Origin: Gammaproteobacteria bacterium
GTDB lineage: Bacteria > Pseudomonadota > Gammaproteobacteria > Pseudomonadales > Pseudohongiellaceae
NCBI GenBank assembly: GCA_030828385.1
Contig: JAURCS010000015.1
Span: 1 to 64,000 of the forward strand
Length of the DNA: 64,000 nucleotides
Direction: 5' to 3'
Within the stretch, counting starts at the first letter, position 1; every line of letters begins with the position of its first letter. The position numbers and the translations under genes are program-made. Shown one piece after another: positions 56,214-64,000 of the stretch. Under the pieces are notes generated by a model. That model worked only from the letters and a program-made list of their open reading frames with translations, did not search any database and was not told the origin of the DNA.

Positions 56214-56360
56214 GCGGAAATTACGCCTCTGGCAGACTTTAAAGGCATGTTTCAGATGTTGTTATCCAGCCTGATTATTCAGCGAGATATTGTTTAAACA
56301 AACTGCAATTGAAATAGACAGAAAATAGTAAATATATAAAGTTAGAGAAACGGCCACGTT

Positions 56361-58802
56361 ATGAATTTAGCAATCAACAAATTGAGTATCCTCAATACCG
56401 TGTTAGTTGGTGTCCTAGGCTTGCCAGCATTTGGCATATTTGCTGCCGCCAGTGAGGAAGCTGTAGAAATCGCAAGTAGCTTTGATCGCTTTAACGAGTC
56501 TGATGAATATTTCGGCTTCCTGCAGGAAAACTGTATGGATTGTCATAACTTTGAAGATTGGGCCGGCAGCCTGGCTTTTGACCTGATGACACCGGAAGAA
56601 ATCGCCGATAATGTCGGCATTTGGGAGAAAGTAGTTCTTAAGCTGCGCGGTCGTCTGATGCCGCCAGCTGGAGCTGATCGACCGGATAATGCTGATACCG
56701 ATGAATTCATCAGCTGGCTGGAAAACTACCTTGATCATGCTGGCGCCTATGAGAGACATGTCGGCCATGTGGGAATGCATCGTCTTAACCGTAAAGAATA
56801 TGCCAATGCCATTCGCGACCTTCTCGGCATTGAGGTTGATGCAAACGCCTTGTTGCCACTGGATGATTCCATTGATGGCTTCGATAATGTTGCCCAGGCA
56901 TTGAGAGTATCACCCGCATTCCTGGAGCAGTCTATTAACTCCGCCAGAGTGGTTACTTCCCAGGCCATAGGTAACCCCAATGCGAGACCGGGGGGTACTA
57001 CTTACAGTGCCGGTGGTAATCAGTATGCACACCGTGCCGGCTTGCCGCTGGGCACGAGAGGAGGGCTGGCAGTAGAACATTATTTCCCTGCTGACGGTGA
57101 ATACGTGCTGAATATAGGCAATCTGGCTAGCAGGCTTTGGGTCTTTAATCAGGAATTTACTCACACCGTCATTGCCACCTACGACGGTGAGCGCTTTTTT
57201 GAAATGGATATTGGTGGCGCCGAAGACCTCAAGGCAATTGATCAGATCGGCGATACTGCCGTTGATGCCATTAATGCCAAGCTGAAAAATATCCCCTTCG
57301 TGGCAGAAGCTGGCCCCCATACTATCGCCGTTACTTTTATTCATCGCTCCTTTGCCGAATATGAAGGCCGCTTGCATCGCATGCAGCCTTCTGCGGTAGG
57401 TGAAAATGTCATCGGCCTAAATTCATTTGAGATCCAGGGACCATTTAACGCCGCTGGTCTGAGTGATACGCCGGCACGCAACAGGATTTTCAGTTGTTAT
57501 CCTGAAGACTTTTCCAATGTTGAGGCCTGTGCCGAGCAAATTATTAGCAGCATGTCACGCAAGGCCTTCAGAGGTCAGGTTAGTGCCACTGATATAGACA
57601 GATTAATGCGGGTTTTTGAGCAGGCCAATCTGAATGAAGGTTTTGACATGGGCATTCGACGTGCTCTTACCGCCGTCATCGCCAGTCCAAAATTTCTCTA
57701 TCGTGTTGAAGAGATTCCTGAAACCGCCAGTCCCGGTTCGGTGTTTGCGCTGACGGACTATGAACTGGCATCAAGACTGTCATTTTTCCTATGGAGCAGT
57801 ATCCCGGACGACACGCTGCTGGACCTGGCGGATGCAGGGAAATTATCAACACCGGAGGTGTTAACTGAGCAGGTTGCCAGGATGCTGCAGGATCCCAGAG
57901 CGGAAACCCTGGCTTCGAATTTCGCCTACCAGTGGTTGAACATGGGCGGGTTGGATGAAATTGATCCTGATCCAGCTATCTTCAGGGATATCGATTTTGG
58001 TATACGCGATCTGTTTAAGAAAGAAATAGAGCTTTTTGTAAAGGAGATATTTCTGAACAACAGGGATGTCACCGAGATGCTTAGTGCAGATTACACTTAC
58101 TTGAATGAACGTCTGGCTTTGCATTACGGCGATCAGACAGTGAAGGGAGATGAGTTCCGGAAAGTACCGGTGCTGGATCCTGATCGCTATGGTCTGCTTG
58201 GGAAAGGTGGTGTGTTGATGGTGTCTGCTTACCCGGATCGAACCTCACCGGTTTTACGTGGTGCCTACGTGCTTGAGCATATTACGGGTACGCCACCTCC
58301 TTTACCGCCGCCGAATGTTGAAGCCTTGCCTGAAAACCGGGCAGGCGAACAGCCAAAAACCGTAAGAGGACGTCTTGAAGCACACCGTGACAACCCGAGT
58401 TGTGCCGGCTGTCATGGCATTATAGATCCGCTGGGCTTCGCTCTTGATGGATTCGATGCTGTAGGTCGCAGTCGAACTGTAGACAGAATGGCCGGGGTGC
58501 CTATTGATACCTATGGTGTTTTGCCTGATGGCACTGATATCACCGGGGTTGAAGACCTGCGTAATGCGCTGCTGGAAAGGCCTACATTATTCGTACAAAA
58601 CCTGGTGGAAAAACTATTGATGTATGCGCTGGGTAGACCGGTCGAAGCCGAAGACATGCCGGCGGTACGACAAATTGTCAGCTCAGCGGCAGCCAACAAT
58701 TTTGAATTTTATGATATTGTTCAGAGCATAGTCAGTACTGATCAGTTTCTCTACAAGGAAGCGCCAACAAGGGTTGAAGAACTTGGCATAGCATTGAAAT
58801 AA
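56361..58802 (+). CDS. DUF1592-family exported cytochrome-like protein
   Basis: An 813-aa exported protein. Domains in order: signal peptide; heme c motif CMDCH (58-62); DUF1587 (GMHRLNRKEYANAIRDLLGI); a beta-rich insert (about 215-370); DUF1595 (MSRKAFRGQVSATDIDRLM); DUF1592 (YELASRLSFFLWSSIPDDTL); DUF1588 with a second heme c motif CAGCH near 680; and DUF1585 at the C-terminus. This architecture is abundant in Planctomycetes and found in some marine proteobacteria and Acidobacteria, with no proven function. It is followed by a DUF1552 gene, its standard partner. Confidence 0.92.
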   Translation: MNLAINKLSILNTVLVGVLGLPAFGIFAAASEEAVEIASSFDRFNESDEYFGFLQENCMDCHNFEDWAGSLAFDLMTPEEIADNVGIWEKVVLKLRGRLMPPAGADRPDNADTDEFISWLENYLDHAGAYERHVGHVGMHRLNRKEYANAIRDLLGIEVDANALLPLDDSIDGFDNVAQALRVSPAFLEQSINSARVVTSQAIGNPNARPGGTTYSAGGNQYAHRAGLPLGTRGGLAVEHYFPADGEYVLNIGNLASRLWVFNQEFTHTVIATYDGERFFEMDIGGAEDLKAIDQIGDTAVDAINAKLKNIPFVAEAGPHTIAVTFIHRSFAEYEGRLHRMQPSAVGENVIGLNSFEIQGPFNAAGLSDTPARNRIFSCYPEDFSNVEACAEQIISSMSRKAFRGQVSATDIDRLMRVFEQANLNEGFDMGIRRALTAVIASPKFLYRVEEIPETASPGSVFALTDYELASRLSFFLWSSIPDDTLLDLADAGKLSTPEVLTEQVARMLQDPRAETLASNFAYQWLNMGGLDEIDPDPAIFRDIDFGIRDLFKKEIELFVKEIFLNNRDVTEMLSADYTYLNERLALHYGDQTVKGDEFRKVPVLDPDRYGLLGKGGVLMVSAYPDRTSPVLRGAYVLEHITGTPPPLPPPNVEALPENRAGEQPKTVRGRLEAHRDNPSCAGCHGIIDPLGFALDGFDAVGRSRTVDRMAGVPIDTYGVLPDGTDITGVEDLRNALLERPTLFVQNLVEKLLMYALGRPVEAEDMPAVRQIVSSAAANNFEFYDIVQSIVSTDQFLYKEAPTRVEELGIALK

Positions 58803-58940
58803 ATGACAGGCACACGTGGTTTTGCCTGAATAATGCGGAACCAAAACAAGCTTGTTGAGCAGGTTTTAAACTGAACATTTTTAAACCAAAGACCAGGCTA
58901 AACGTAAAATCAAGTTAGAGAGTAAACAGGGAGAAACCTG

Positions 58941-60221
58941 ATGTTTATAAGCAAGAAGCATTTATCACGACGCAAGGTACTGAAGGGTGCGGGGGCCAGT
59001 ATTGCCTTACCATTTCTGGATGCAATGATTCCGGCGGTATCTGCCCAGCCAGCTGCCAAGTTGCGCCTGGGTTTTGTTTATATCCCTCATGGTGCCGTAT
59101 ACCAGAACTGGACGCCTGCCCAGACCGGGACTGCTTTTGAGATGAGCCCGATTCTGGCATCGCTGGCGGATTACAAAAGTCATATGACTGTGATCAGTGA
59201 TCTGCGAAACAAGCCTGCAGAAAGTCCGGACCCTCATGCTATTACAGCGGGAACCTGGCTGCGTTGTGTTGCTCCTGAAGGCACAAACAATCCTGAAGAT
59301 GGCATCAGTGTTGACCAGTTAGCAGCACGCACTCTTGGTGGTGAAACCCCTTTCCCGTCACTGGAGCTATCTACCAGTGGTGCCAACGGCGGAAGTTATT
59401 CCTCTACTATAGCTTTTCGCACGCCGACGCAGCCTCTGCCGATGGAGTCTAATCCCCGCAAACTTTATTTTCGAATGTTTGGTCAGGGAGATACTGCCGA
59501 GGAAAGAAATGCCATTGCCGGAGAAACCACCTCTTTACTGGACCTGGTTATGGAAGATGCCTCGTCTCTCAACAAGGAGTTGGGTGCCAGTGACCGCATT
59601 CTGATGGGGGAGTATCTCGAGTCTGTGCGCGAAATTGAAAAACAAATGGATAAACTGGCGGAACAGGATCTTTCCCATATCGATATTCCGGATGCCCCCT
59701 TGGGTGTGCCGGGCGACTTTCCAGCCCACCTGGATCTGATGTACGACCTGATGGCGTTGGCTTACCAGGCAGACCTGACCCGGGTCGCTACGTTTATGTC
59801 TGATCGTGAGGTCAGCATGCGCACCTATAATCATATCGGTGTGTCCGATGCCTTCCACCCGCTTTCCCATCATCAGGATGACCCTTCAAAACTCGATCGT
59901 CTGACTCGCGTGCAGGCATGGTATGCCTCATCATTTGCGCGCTTTGTTGGGAAGCTTGCTTCAATGCCTGATACAGAAGGGACGGTGCTTGATAATTCAA
60001 TCATTCTTTATGGAAGTTGTATGGCAAACAGCAACCTCCACAATAATGACAAGGTGCCTTCGGTAATTCTTGGTAAAGCTAATGGCCGTATCAAGGGTGG
60101 GCAACATCTGAAATATGCCCAGGATACGCCGCTGGCGAATATGATGCATACCATTCTGGATCGTGCCAACGTAGCGGTAGATTCTTTTGGTGACAGTAGT
60201 GGGCTGCTCTCTGAAGTCTAG
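58941..60221 (+). CDS. DUF1552-family protein, Tat-exported
   Basis: A 426-aa protein with a twin-arginine signal (LSRRKVLKGAGASIALPFLD) and a GGGAG-type ribosome site 7 bases before ATG. The body has DUF1552 hallmarks: GFVYIPHGAVYQNWTP, KSHMTVISDLRNKPAESPDP, YLESVREIEKQM, and VLDNSIILYGSCMANSNLH near the C-terminus. DUF1552 is distantly related to DUF1501 and the alkaline-phosphatase/sulfatase superfamily. It is exported folded, which suggests a bound metal or cofactor. It is expected to act with the DUF1592 heme protein encoded just upstream. Confidence 0.92.
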   Translation: MFISKKHLSRRKVLKGAGASIALPFLDAMIPAVSAQPAAKLRLGFVYIPHGAVYQNWTPAQTGTAFEMSPILASLADYKSHMTVISDLRNKPAESPDPHAITAGTWLRCVAPEGTNNPEDGISVDQLAARTLGGETPFPSLELSTSGANGGSYSSTIAFRTPTQPLPMESNPRKLYFRMFGQGDTAEERNAIAGETTSLLDLVMEDASSLNKELGASDRILMGEYLESVREIEKQMDKLAEQDLSHIDIPDAPLGVPGDFPAHLDLMYDLMALAYQADLTRVATFMSDREVSMRTYNHIGVSDAFHPLSHHQDDPSKLDRLTRVQAWYASSFARFVGKLASMPDTEGTVLDNSIILYGSCMANSNLHNNDKVPSVILGKANGRIKGGQHLKYAQDTPLANMMHTILDRANVAVDSFGDSSGLLSEV

Positions 60222-60259
60222 AGGCGGTGTACGGAAGGAACAGCTTTTACTGGAGTGTT

Positions 60260-61765
60260 ATGAAAACAATTATTCGCAATATACTGCTTACCGCTGCCTT
60301 TTCTGTATGCAGCCTCATGGTCTGTGCTGCTGAGGAGTCACTGGTCTCGCTTGCTGAAAAACAGCAGGTTCCCCAGGCCATTGCCATGATTGATGCCGGT
60401 GTGGATGTTAACCGCGCTTCTGCCGATGGGACGACAGCACTACACTGGGCAGCCTATTATGGCGAACTTGAACTGGCACAACGTTTGATTCGTGCGGAAG
60501 CTGATCCTGATACCCGCAATGACTATGGTTCTTCTCCTTTAGGGGAAGCGGCCACCAAGGGTGATCTGGAAATGATCAGCCTCTTGCTTGAAGCTGGCGC
60601 GGATGCCGATTCAGCAAACCCGGAAGGTCAAACCGCCTTGATGGCTGTTGCCCGGACTGGCAATATCGCTGCGGCTAAACTGCTACTTGATAAGGGGGCT
60701 GACATCAATGCCGTTGAAGGTTGGGGTGGTCAGTCAGCACTGCACTGGGCGGCCGCCAGAAAACATCCTGAGATGGTAGAGTTTCTGATCGCAAATGGCG
60801 CAGAAGTTGATGCTCGCGGTATAGATCGCAACTGGGAGCGCCGCGTGACTTCAGAACCACGTATGAAAGATATGAAGACCGGCGGTTTTACCCCTCTTTT
60901 GTATGCTGTAAGGGAGAACTGCATAGCTTGTGTTAATGCGCTGCTGAATGCCGGGGCTGATATCAATAAACCGGACCCTGATAATGTTTCGCCATTGATT
61001 TTGGCGCTGGTTAATATGCGTTATGACCTGGCGATGAATTTGATTGAACGTGGCGCTGACATAAATCAGTGGGACTACTTTGGTCGCACGCCACTTTATG
61101 CCGCCGTCGATACTCACCTAGTACCTGGGCGGAGTAATCGCGGAGACCTTCCCGCTGTGGAAAAATATACTGCCTACGATGTGGCAAAACAGTTACTTGA
61201 AAAAGGCGCAAACCCTAACTTGAGCCTGAAGCTGTATCCACCAGCTCGCGAAATAGTTTATGACAGGGGAAATGATTTTAATGTTATGAATACCGGTGCC
61301 ACCCCGATTCAGCATGCTGCTTATATGGGCGATACCGAAATGATGAAGCTGTTACTGGAACATGGAGCAGACTGGTCACAGCCAAATGCTTACGGGGTTA
61401 CCCCGATGATTGCACTGACCAGCAAGTCCACCAATGAGAATACCCGCAGTTCAGGAAAAACCGAGCTCGAAGTCATGCAAGGGCTTGATGTCCTGTTAAA
61501 GGCCGGAGCTGACCTTAATCAGAAGGGTGGACGCTTTGGCGAGACACCGTTACATACAAGCGCAAGAATGAACTGGTCGGTAGTGGTTTCTTTTCTGGTG
61601 GAAAATGGAGCGGACCTTTATGCCAAGGATGATCGAGACTTGATCCCGCTGGATTATGCTACTGGAAAGGCAGACACTCAGTCCCTGGGGGCTTTTGATG
61701 TTATTGGAGAGCTTCCCCAGATGGCCATGCAGTTAAAAAAACTTATGGAAGCTTATCCTCAATGA
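60260..61765 (+). CDS. Exported ankyrin-repeat protein
   Basis: A 501-aa protein with a signal peptide (...LMVCAAEE) followed by about ten ankyrin repeats (GTTALHWAAYYGELELAQRL, GQTALMAVARTGNIAAAKLL, GETPLHTSARMNWSVVVSFL and others), interrupted by inserts near 190 and 300-360. The ATG at 60260 has GGAG 4 bases upstream and gives the signal peptide; a GTG at 60227 is less likely. It starts 38 bases after the DUF1552 stop, so it probably belongs to the same transcript and may scaffold the exported complex. Confidence 0.9.
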   Translation: MKTIIRNILLTAAFSVCSLMVCAAEESLVSLAEKQQVPQAIAMIDAGVDVNRASADGTTALHWAAYYGELELAQRLIRAEADPDTRNDYGSSPLGEAATKGDLEMISLLLEAGADADSANPEGQTALMAVARTGNIAAAKLLLDKGADINAVEGWGGQSALHWAAARKHPEMVEFLIANGAEVDARGIDRNWERRVTSEPRMKDMKTGGFTPLLYAVRENCIACVNALLNAGADINKPDPDNVSPLILALVNMRYDLAMNLIERGADINQWDYFGRTPLYAAVDTHLVPGRSNRGDLPAVEKYTAYDVAKQLLEKGANPNLSLKLYPPAREIVYDRGNDFNVMNTGATPIQHAAYMGDTEMMKLLLEHGADWSQPNAYGVTPMIALTSKSTNENTRSSGKTELEVMQGLDVLLKAGADLNQKGGRFGETPLHTSARMNWSVVVSFLVENGADLYAKDDRDLIPLDYATGKADTQSLGAFDVIGELPQMAMQLKKLMEAYPQ

Positions 61766-61785
61766 GAATCTTCCAGCCATGTTTG

Positions 61786-61818
61786 AAAAAAGGGGAAGCT
61801 TTGGCGTCCCCTTTTTTA
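61786..61818 (+). terminator. Terminator after the ankyrin gene
   Basis: Stem aaaaagggga/tccccttttt around a 10-base loop, followed by tatt. It ends the DUF1592-DUF1552-ankyrin transcript. Confidence 0.85.
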
Positions 61819-61861
61819 TTGAATCTTTGTATAGTCTCATCTATTGGTGTTGTTAATTAAC

Positions 61862-62518
61862 ATGGCCGCTCCTGCTCTGTGGGAAACTGCGTTTTCTCAA
61901 GTGGTTGAGAAAACGACCAAACAACTTGAAAAACAGGGCTATGTCATTTTGCAGGATATTCTTCCTGAGAACTTGCTTAATGATCTGTTGCAGCATCTGC
62001 AGTCACTGGATGATGAAAAGTTTAACCGGGCCGGCGTAGGGCGAGAAAAGGATTATCATTTAAACCGCTTTATTCGACGCGATGAAATTCATTGGCTTGA
62101 AGGCTCTCATCCTGTTACCAGGGACTATTTCCGGTGGATAGAAAAACTAAGAAATGCATTAAACCGGCAATTGTTTCTTGGTTTGTTTGAGTATGAATGC
62201 CATTACGCTTTTTATCCACCTGGCGCTTTTTATAAAAAACATCTTGATGCCTTTAAGGGAACCAATTCCAGGATACTCTCTACAGTGTTATACCTGAATC
62301 CTGGATGGCTTGCTGGCGACGGCGGGGAACTGGTGATTTACCATCCTGTGAAAGACGAAGTTCTGGAAGTCATAACGCCTGATTTTGGCAAGATGGTAAT
62401 ATTCCTGAGTGAAGAATTTCCTCATGAAGTACTGCCGGCAAAAACCAGACGCTATTCTCTTACTGGTTGGTTTCGAAAAAACAACTCACTTTCGCAGTCT
62501 ATTGATCCCCTGTTATAA
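61862..62518 (+). CDS. 2-oxoglutarate/Fe(II)-dependent oxygenase, SM-20-like
   Basis: A 218-aa cytoplasmic protein with a double-stranded beta-helix. The iron site is HLDAF (His and Asp) plus FPHEVLP (second His), and the 2OG-binding Arg is in KTRRYSLTGWFR. This is the prolyl-hydroxylase-like (PiuC/SM-20) group that hydroxylates proteins or small molecules. The frame is open to a TTG at 61844, but the ATG at 61862 is the usual kind of start. No ribosome site is clear. It has its own transcript between two terminated units and may be unrelated to the exported cluster. Confidence 0.87.
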   Translation: MAAPALWETAFSQVVEKTTKQLEKQGYVILQDILPENLLNDLLQHLQSLDDEKFNRAGVGREKDYHLNRFIRRDEIHWLEGSHPVTRDYFRWIEKLRNALNRQLFLGLFEYECHYAFYPPGAFYKKHLDAFKGTNSRILSTVLYLNPGWLAGDGGELVIYHPVKDEVLEVITPDFGKMVIFLSEEFPHEVLPAKTRRYSLTGWFRKNNSLSQSIDPLL

Positions 62519-62820
62519 AGCGATATGCCCTGAAGGTAATCGTAGTTTTGGCTGGTAAGATTTTTTTCAGCTCTGGAAACCAAATCGTTGGACCGCCATC
62601 ACTTGGGTTATTTTATTGGCTAAAGATATCAAATGTAAGCTGGGTTTATGGCACTATTCCGGTAGGCATGGTTTTATATGTGATTAATAAAACAGTAGTA
62701 TTTATGAACAGGACGAATGTATATTCGTGACTTATCTAAAGCTTGGGAAATCTGCAAAAAAACCTAACAGGATCAATAAGATGCAGGGGCGGTTTCAGTG
62801 ATTGCTGAAGGGAGAGTAGA
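62519..62820. other. Gap before the DUF3500 gene, no gene accepted
   Basis: About 300 bases. A 60-codon frame at 62548-62730 lacks a ribosome site and is not accepted. No hairpin or RNA gene was recognised. Confidence 0.55.
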
Positions 62821-64000
62821 GTGAAAATAGTCAGATTAACCAGTGTAGTCATTATGATGAGTTTGCTCATAAACAACTATGCTATGGCTCAGCCTCGTGG
62901 AGCTGAAGAGTGGCTACAGATATCGCAGCAGTGGAGCGATCGTATGAATAGCGAAATGCTGTCTACGCCATTTAAAGGAATTACCACGGATGGTCAGGTG
63001 CAACAGGGCTTGTTTGAAATTCGTTCAACCGGTATCACTACCAGTCCAATCGCTGCCGCAGCCCTCGAGTTTTTGAGCACTCTGAACCCGGAGCAGCGTG
63101 AGCGTATGAGTTTTTCCGTGGAGGATAATGAGTGGCGTATGTGGGCAAACCAGCACATTTATTATCGTCAGGGAATTTCCTTTGAAGAAATGACGCCAGA
63201 TCAGCGTGCCACGGCGCTGGCAATGCTGGGACAGTCTTTAAGCGCCAGAGGCCTGGCTCTTTCCCAGGACATCATGCACCTGAATACTACTTTGGCAGAG
63301 CTCAATAATAATAATTTTCTAGAGTATGGAGAGGGCAAATACTTTTTAACAATCATGGGGGAGCCATCAGCTACTGAACCCTGGGGTTGGCAGTTGGATG
63401 GTCACCATTTGAATCTGAATTATTTTATCCTCGGGGAACAGGTTGTAATGACACCCTCTTTCTGGGGTTCAGAACCGGCAGTAGCAACCACGGGTGAGTA
63501 TGCCGGCACGGCTATTATGGAAGATGAGCAGCGCTATGGTCTGGCTATGATTAATACCCTGACTGACGCCCAGAAAGACAAGGCGGTCTTGGAGACAATG
63601 AAAACCGGAAACAACATTATGACACAGGCATTTAGTGACAATGTTGTGCTGGATTATGCCGGCATCAGCGTGTCAGAGTTTTCTTCAGCACAGAAACATC
63701 AATTGATGCGATTGGCAGGCATTTATATTGGCAATATGCGAGAGTCTTTTCAGGGGGTTCGTATGGATGAAATAGAAAAACATCTTGATGAGACCTGGTT
63801 CGCCTGGATTGGGGGAAGCGACGAAGATTCAACTTTCTATTACAGAATTCAGAGCCCCGTTGTCCTTATTGAATTTGATCATGAAACACCGGTTGGCTTA
63901 ACCCACATGTATCCCAGAGGCATTCCGTATAAAGAGCATATCCATGCCATTGTACGTACACCTAATGGCAATGATTACGGAAAGGATTTATTGAGACAAC
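62821..64000 (+). CDS. DUF3500-family exported protein (3' end outside window)
   Basis: An open frame from a GTG at 62821, with a GGGAGAG site upstream, to the last base: 393 residues so far. A signal peptide (MKIVRLTSVVIMMSLLINNY, then AMA) precedes the DUF3500 pattern. Recognisable parts are the PFKGITTDGQVQQGLF start, WGWQLDGHHLNLNYFI near 198, GSEPAVATTGEYAGTAIM near 225, LAGIYIGNMRE near 300 and a TFYYRIQSPVVLIEFDHE segment near 345. DUF3500 proteins are exported and uncharacterised. Its presence right after the DUF1592/DUF1552 set supports a multi-gene exported system that continues beyond the window. Confidence 0.88.
   Translation, partial: MKIVRLTSVVIMMSLLINNYAMAQPRGAEEWLQISQQWSDRMNSEMLSTPFKGITTDGQVQQGLFEIRSTGITTSPIAAAALEFLSTLNPEQRERMSFSVEDNEWRMWANQHIYYRQGISFEEMTPDQRATALAMLGQSLSARGLALSQDIMHLNTTLAELNNNNFLEYGEGKYFLTIMGEPSATEPWGWQLDGHHLNLNYFILGEQVVMTPSFWGSEPAVATTGEYAGTAIMEDEQRYGLAMINTLTDAQKDKAVLETMKTGNNIMTQAFSDNVVLDYAGISVSEFSSAQKHQLMRLAGIYIGNMRESFQGVRMDEIEKHLDETWFAWIGGSDEDSTFYYRIQSPVVLIEFDHETPVGLTHMYPRGIPYKEHIHAIVRTPNGNDYGKDLLRQ

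Noticed and set aside
62548-62730. A 60-codon frame between the 2OG-Fe(II) oxygenase and DUF3500 genes
   Set aside because: It starts with a non-ATG codon and has no ribosome site or family match.
1-64000. CRISPR arrays, tRNA or rRNA genes, integrases, complete insertion sequences, toxin-antitoxin or phage-defence genes
   Set aside because: None was recognised on either strand in the gaps or among the open frames.

Overview
The window looks like chromosomal DNA of a free-living, probably marine, gammaproteobacterium. The rpsP-rimM-trmD-rplS operon downstream of ffh, hom-thrC, the full ccmABCDEFGHI cytochrome c maturation operon, MacAB-TolC and a Cys-type NAD formate dehydrogenase all read as gammaproteobacterial. 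Exported proteins of the DUF1592/DUF1552/DUF3500 families, an ankyrin protein and a large TonB receptor fit oligotrophic marine clades (OM182/Pseudohongiella-like; this placement is inference). No tRNA, rRNA, CRISPR array, integrase or intact insertion sequence was seen.

Layout. 1-3.7 kb: 3' end of a DsbD/ScsB-type reductase, folD, trpD and a small zinc-ribbon membrane protein. 4.0-8.85 kb: MacA-MacB-TolC efflux operon, followed by a composite repeat (heptad repeats, a REP-like palindrome and a terminator). 9-15.7 kb: NadR-like kinase, M16 lipoprotein peptidase, DUF6164 protein, pirin, an internally deleted MscS-type channel, and mobA. 15.8-20.7 kb: three-subunit NAD-dependent formate dehydrogenase operon, served by mobA and by fdhD at 28 kb. 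21.0-27.6 kb lies between the fdh operon and fdhD. It encodes a small cytochrome c, a heme-motif Vgb-like propeller protein, a SnoaL-like exported protein, the remnant of a PQQ/polyvinyl-alcohol-dehydrogenase-type propeller enzyme, and a TonB-dependent receptor. 28-40.6 kb is housekeeping: fdhD, NUDIX, CorC-type, YpjD-like, ffh, the ribosomal/tRNA-modification operon, dsbC, hom, thrC and an HtrA-type protease. 41-51.4 kb: recJ, a cytochrome c, dcd and ccmA-I. 51.5-54.8 kb: MFS transporter, a two-domain exported GH105-like protein, and a small zinc-ribbon gene with an unlisted 56-aa exported ORF upstream. 55.3 kb to the end: a same-strand run of mostly exported proteins (degenerate metallo-beta-lactamase fold, DUF1592 di-heme-motif protein, Tat-dependent DUF1552, ankyrin, 2OG-Fe(II) oxygenase, DUF3500), cut off by the window edge.

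How the parts fit. The ccm operon and thiol enzymes (DsbD-like, DsbC, CcmG, CcmH) can mature the several CxxCH proteins encoded here. MobA and FdhD support the formate dehydrogenase. The best candidate for an undescribed system is the 55-64 kb exported cluster. The 21-27.6 kb block is second: it looks like a partly decayed periplasmic oxidation and uptake module. Other irregularities are the in-frame deletion in the MscS-like gene, an acidic tail on ribosomal protein L19, and a 21-bp perfect palindrome upstream of the fdh operon.
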